Position numbers and translations under genes: made by a program. Source: Robiginitomaculum sp. (lineage in GTDB: Bacteria; Pseudomonadota; Alphaproteobacteria; Caulobacterales; Maricaulaceae). Taken from it: a stretch of 5,862 bases of DNA. Shown here piece after piece: positions 4,665 to 5,862 of this stretch. The DNA lies in NCBI GenBank assembly GCA_021647805.1, contig JAKITZ010000160.1:1-5862 (forward strand), written 5' to 3'. Position 1 is the first letter of the stretch. Every line of letters begins with the position of its first letter. The notes beneath the pieces were generated by a model, which was given only the letters and a program-made list of their open reading frames with translations, searched no databases and had not been told where the DNA came from.

Positions 4665-5577
4665 CTAACTCTGGCAGAGCTTTGAACAGGTCCATCACCA
4701 AGCCGTAATCCGCTACTTGAAATATCGGCGCTTCTTCGTCCTTGTTGATGGCAACGATCACCTTACTGTCTTTCATTCCGGCTAAATGCTGTATCGCACC
4801 AGAAATACCAACAGCAATATATAGCTCTGGCGCAACCACCTTGCCGGTTTGCCCGACCTGATAATCATTTGGCACAAAACCGGCATCAACAGCGGCGCGA
4901 GATGCACCAACTGCTGCGCCTAGCTTATCAGCAATGCGCTCCAACATGGCAAAGTTTTCACCAGAGGCCATTCCCCGGCCACCTGAGATAATGATTTTGG
5001 CGGCGGTAAGCTCTGGGCGATCAGATTTGGTTAGCTCTTCAGAAACAAATTCTGCACCAAATGAACCAGATGGAGCAGATATTGCTTTTTGCTCTGCGCT
5101 GCCGCCCGACCCAGCGGCAGCAAAGGTAGTTGCCCTTACTGTGATCACTTTCTTGCTATCCGTTGATTTTACTGTCTGCATGGCATTACCGGCATATATT
5201 GGACGAACAAACGTATCAGCAGAGACCACTTCGGTAATTTCTGATATCTGCATAACGTCTAATTTAGCAGCAATACGCGGCATAAAATTTTTACCCGATG
5301 TGGTAGCTGGCGCAAGCACAGCATCATAACCGACCATTAGCGGCACCACCAAAGCCTCAACCGCCTCGGCAACCGCATGGACAAGCGATGCATCATCAGC
5401 AATTAAAACCGTGCCAACACCGCTTATTGATGCAGCTTCTGTAGCCACACCTCCAACGCTTGAGCCAATTACAAGAATATCCACCTTGCCGCCCATCGCC
5501 AAAGCAGCGGTAACGGTTTTAGCCGTAGCATCATTTAAATTAATATTGTTATGTTCTGCAATTACTAGAGCTTGCAT
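4651..5577 (-). CDS. etfA: Electron transfer flavoprotein, alpha subunit
   Basis: This 308-aa FAD-binding subunit belongs to the ETF heterodimer, a soluble cytoplasmic carrier that takes electrons from acyl-CoA and other dehydrogenases and delivers them to ETF-ubiquinone oxidoreductase. The N-terminal domain begins MQALVIAEHNN and includes APATTSGKNFMPRIAAKL (89-106). The C-terminal FAD domain shows SGGRG (198-202), GASRAAVDAG (224-233), VGQTGKVVAPELYIAVGISG (241-260), Gln263-His264 and INKDEEAPIFQVADYGLVMDL (277-297). Ser226, Arg227, Thr244 and His264 correspond to flavin-contact residues of human ETFA. Length and motifs are complete. The start overlaps the etfB stop by one base (TGATG), with AGGAG (5589-5585) seven nt upstream, so the pair is cotranscribed and translationally coupled. 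Only 18 bp separate its stop from the convergent ChaN-like gene. Confidence 0.97.
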   Translation of the reverse strand: MQALVIAEHNNINLNDATAKTVTAALAMGGKVDILVIGSSVGGVATEAASISGVGTVLIADDASLVHAVAEAVEALVVPLMVGYDAVLAPATTSGKNFMPRIAAKLDVMQISEITEVVSADTFVRPIYAGNAMQTVKSTDSKKVITVRATTFAAAGSGGSAEQKAISAPSGSFGAEFVSEELTKSDRPELTAAKIIISGGRGMASGENFAMLERIADKLGAAVGASRAAVDAGFVPNDYQVGQTGKVVAPELYIAVGISGAIQHLAGMKDSKVIVAINKDEEAPIFQVADYGLVMDLFKALPELEAAL

Positions 5578-5862
5578 CAGATCACTCCTGCTTCATTTTT
5601 CAATTTATCAACCAGATCAGCGACGCTTTCTAAAATCACCCCAGCTTTACGAGACGGCGGCTCTTCGGTTTTAACAACTTCAAGGCGCGGTGTTATGTCA
5701 ACGCCAAAATCATCAATAGGCTTGATGTCTATTGGTTTGCGCTTGGCTTTCATGATGTTTGGCAAGGATGCATACCTTGGTTCGTTAAGGCGCAAATCCG
5801 TTGTTATTACTGCCGGCACCGAAAGTTTTAAGGTTTGCAGGCCGCCATCAATTTCACGGGTA
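5577..5862 (-). CDS. etfB: Electron transfer flavoprotein, beta subunit, C-terminal part (gene runs off the window)
   Basis: About 94 C-terminal residues of a protein normally near 250 are visible; the frame is open to the right edge (TREIDGGLQTLKLSVPAV), so the GTG at 5819 is internal and not a start. The visible part carries the EtfB signature (R-x-x-D-G-G-x-Q-x-L-x4-P-A-V-I-T). It is followed by the recognition loop DLRLNEPRYASLPNIMKAK, whose Leu anchors partner dehydrogenases and whose lysines are methylated in some relatives. The C-terminal arm (VVKTEEPPSRKAGVILESVADLVDKL) wraps onto the alpha subunit in known structures. EtfB binds AMP structurally and forms the heterodimer with EtfA, encoded directly downstream with a one-base overlap. 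Confidence 0.95.
   Translation of the reverse strand, partial: TREIDGGLQTLKLSVPAVITTDLRLNEPRYASLPNIMKAKRKPIDIKPIDDFGVDITPRLEVVKTEEPPSRKAGVILESVADLVDKLKNEAGVI

Noticed and set aside
4934..5329. 131-codon plus-strand open frame opposite etfA
   Set aside because: etfA is complete with all family motifs on the other strand; the frame is a by-product of its Ala/Gly-rich coding sequence.

Overview
The window looks like ordinary chromosomal DNA from an alphaproteobacterium with moderate to low GC content. This is inferred from the protein sequences: an EtfB/EtfA pair of the type used in beta-oxidation and dehydrogenase electron transfer, a long-form S-adenosylhomocysteine hydrolase, a standard FolD, and a short YggT protein with the TDPLINPIRRFMP core. 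I see no transposase, integrase, CRISPR array, tRNA, rRNA or phage gene. Codon use and base composition look even from end to end.

Left part (1-2854, plus strand): the 3' three-quarters of ahcY (S-adenosylhomocysteine hydrolase, cut by the window edge), then yggT (small membrane protein), folD (methylene-tetrahydrofolate dehydrogenase/cyclohydrolase) and a small exported protein of unknown function whose start overlaps the folD stop. AhcY and FolD both serve one-carbon and methyl-group metabolism: AhcY clears SAH from methylation reactions and yields homocysteine, and FolD supplies folate one-carbon units. The yggT-folD gap carries an exact 15-bp direct repeat and a possible leader hairpin over the folD ribosome binding site.

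Middle part (2855-3558): a 206-bp gap with a possible 11-codon cysteine-containing leader ORF, then a four-helix 105-aa membrane protein of unknown function followed by a good intrinsic terminator. A dense 120-bp control region for the next gene follows. It holds a perfect 16-bp palindrome, an 11-bp direct repeat, a sigma70-like promoter, a second palindrome over the start of transcription, and a 7-bp hairpin that puts the Shine-Dalgarno core in its loop.

Right part (3559-5862): a ChaN-like lipoprotein (haem-binding/Tiki-like fold family) on the plus strand. It converges with an etfB-etfA operon on the minus strand, whose genes overlap by one base (TGATG). EtfB/EtfA form the FAD- and AMP-binding heterodimer that passes electrons from dehydrogenases to ETF-ubiquinone oxidoreductase. 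etfB runs off the right edge.

I did not find a clear new multi-gene system. The most interesting signals are the layered control region in front of the ChaN-like gene, the candidate leader peptide whose stop overlaps the next gene's ribosome binding site, and two small uncharacterised proteins.
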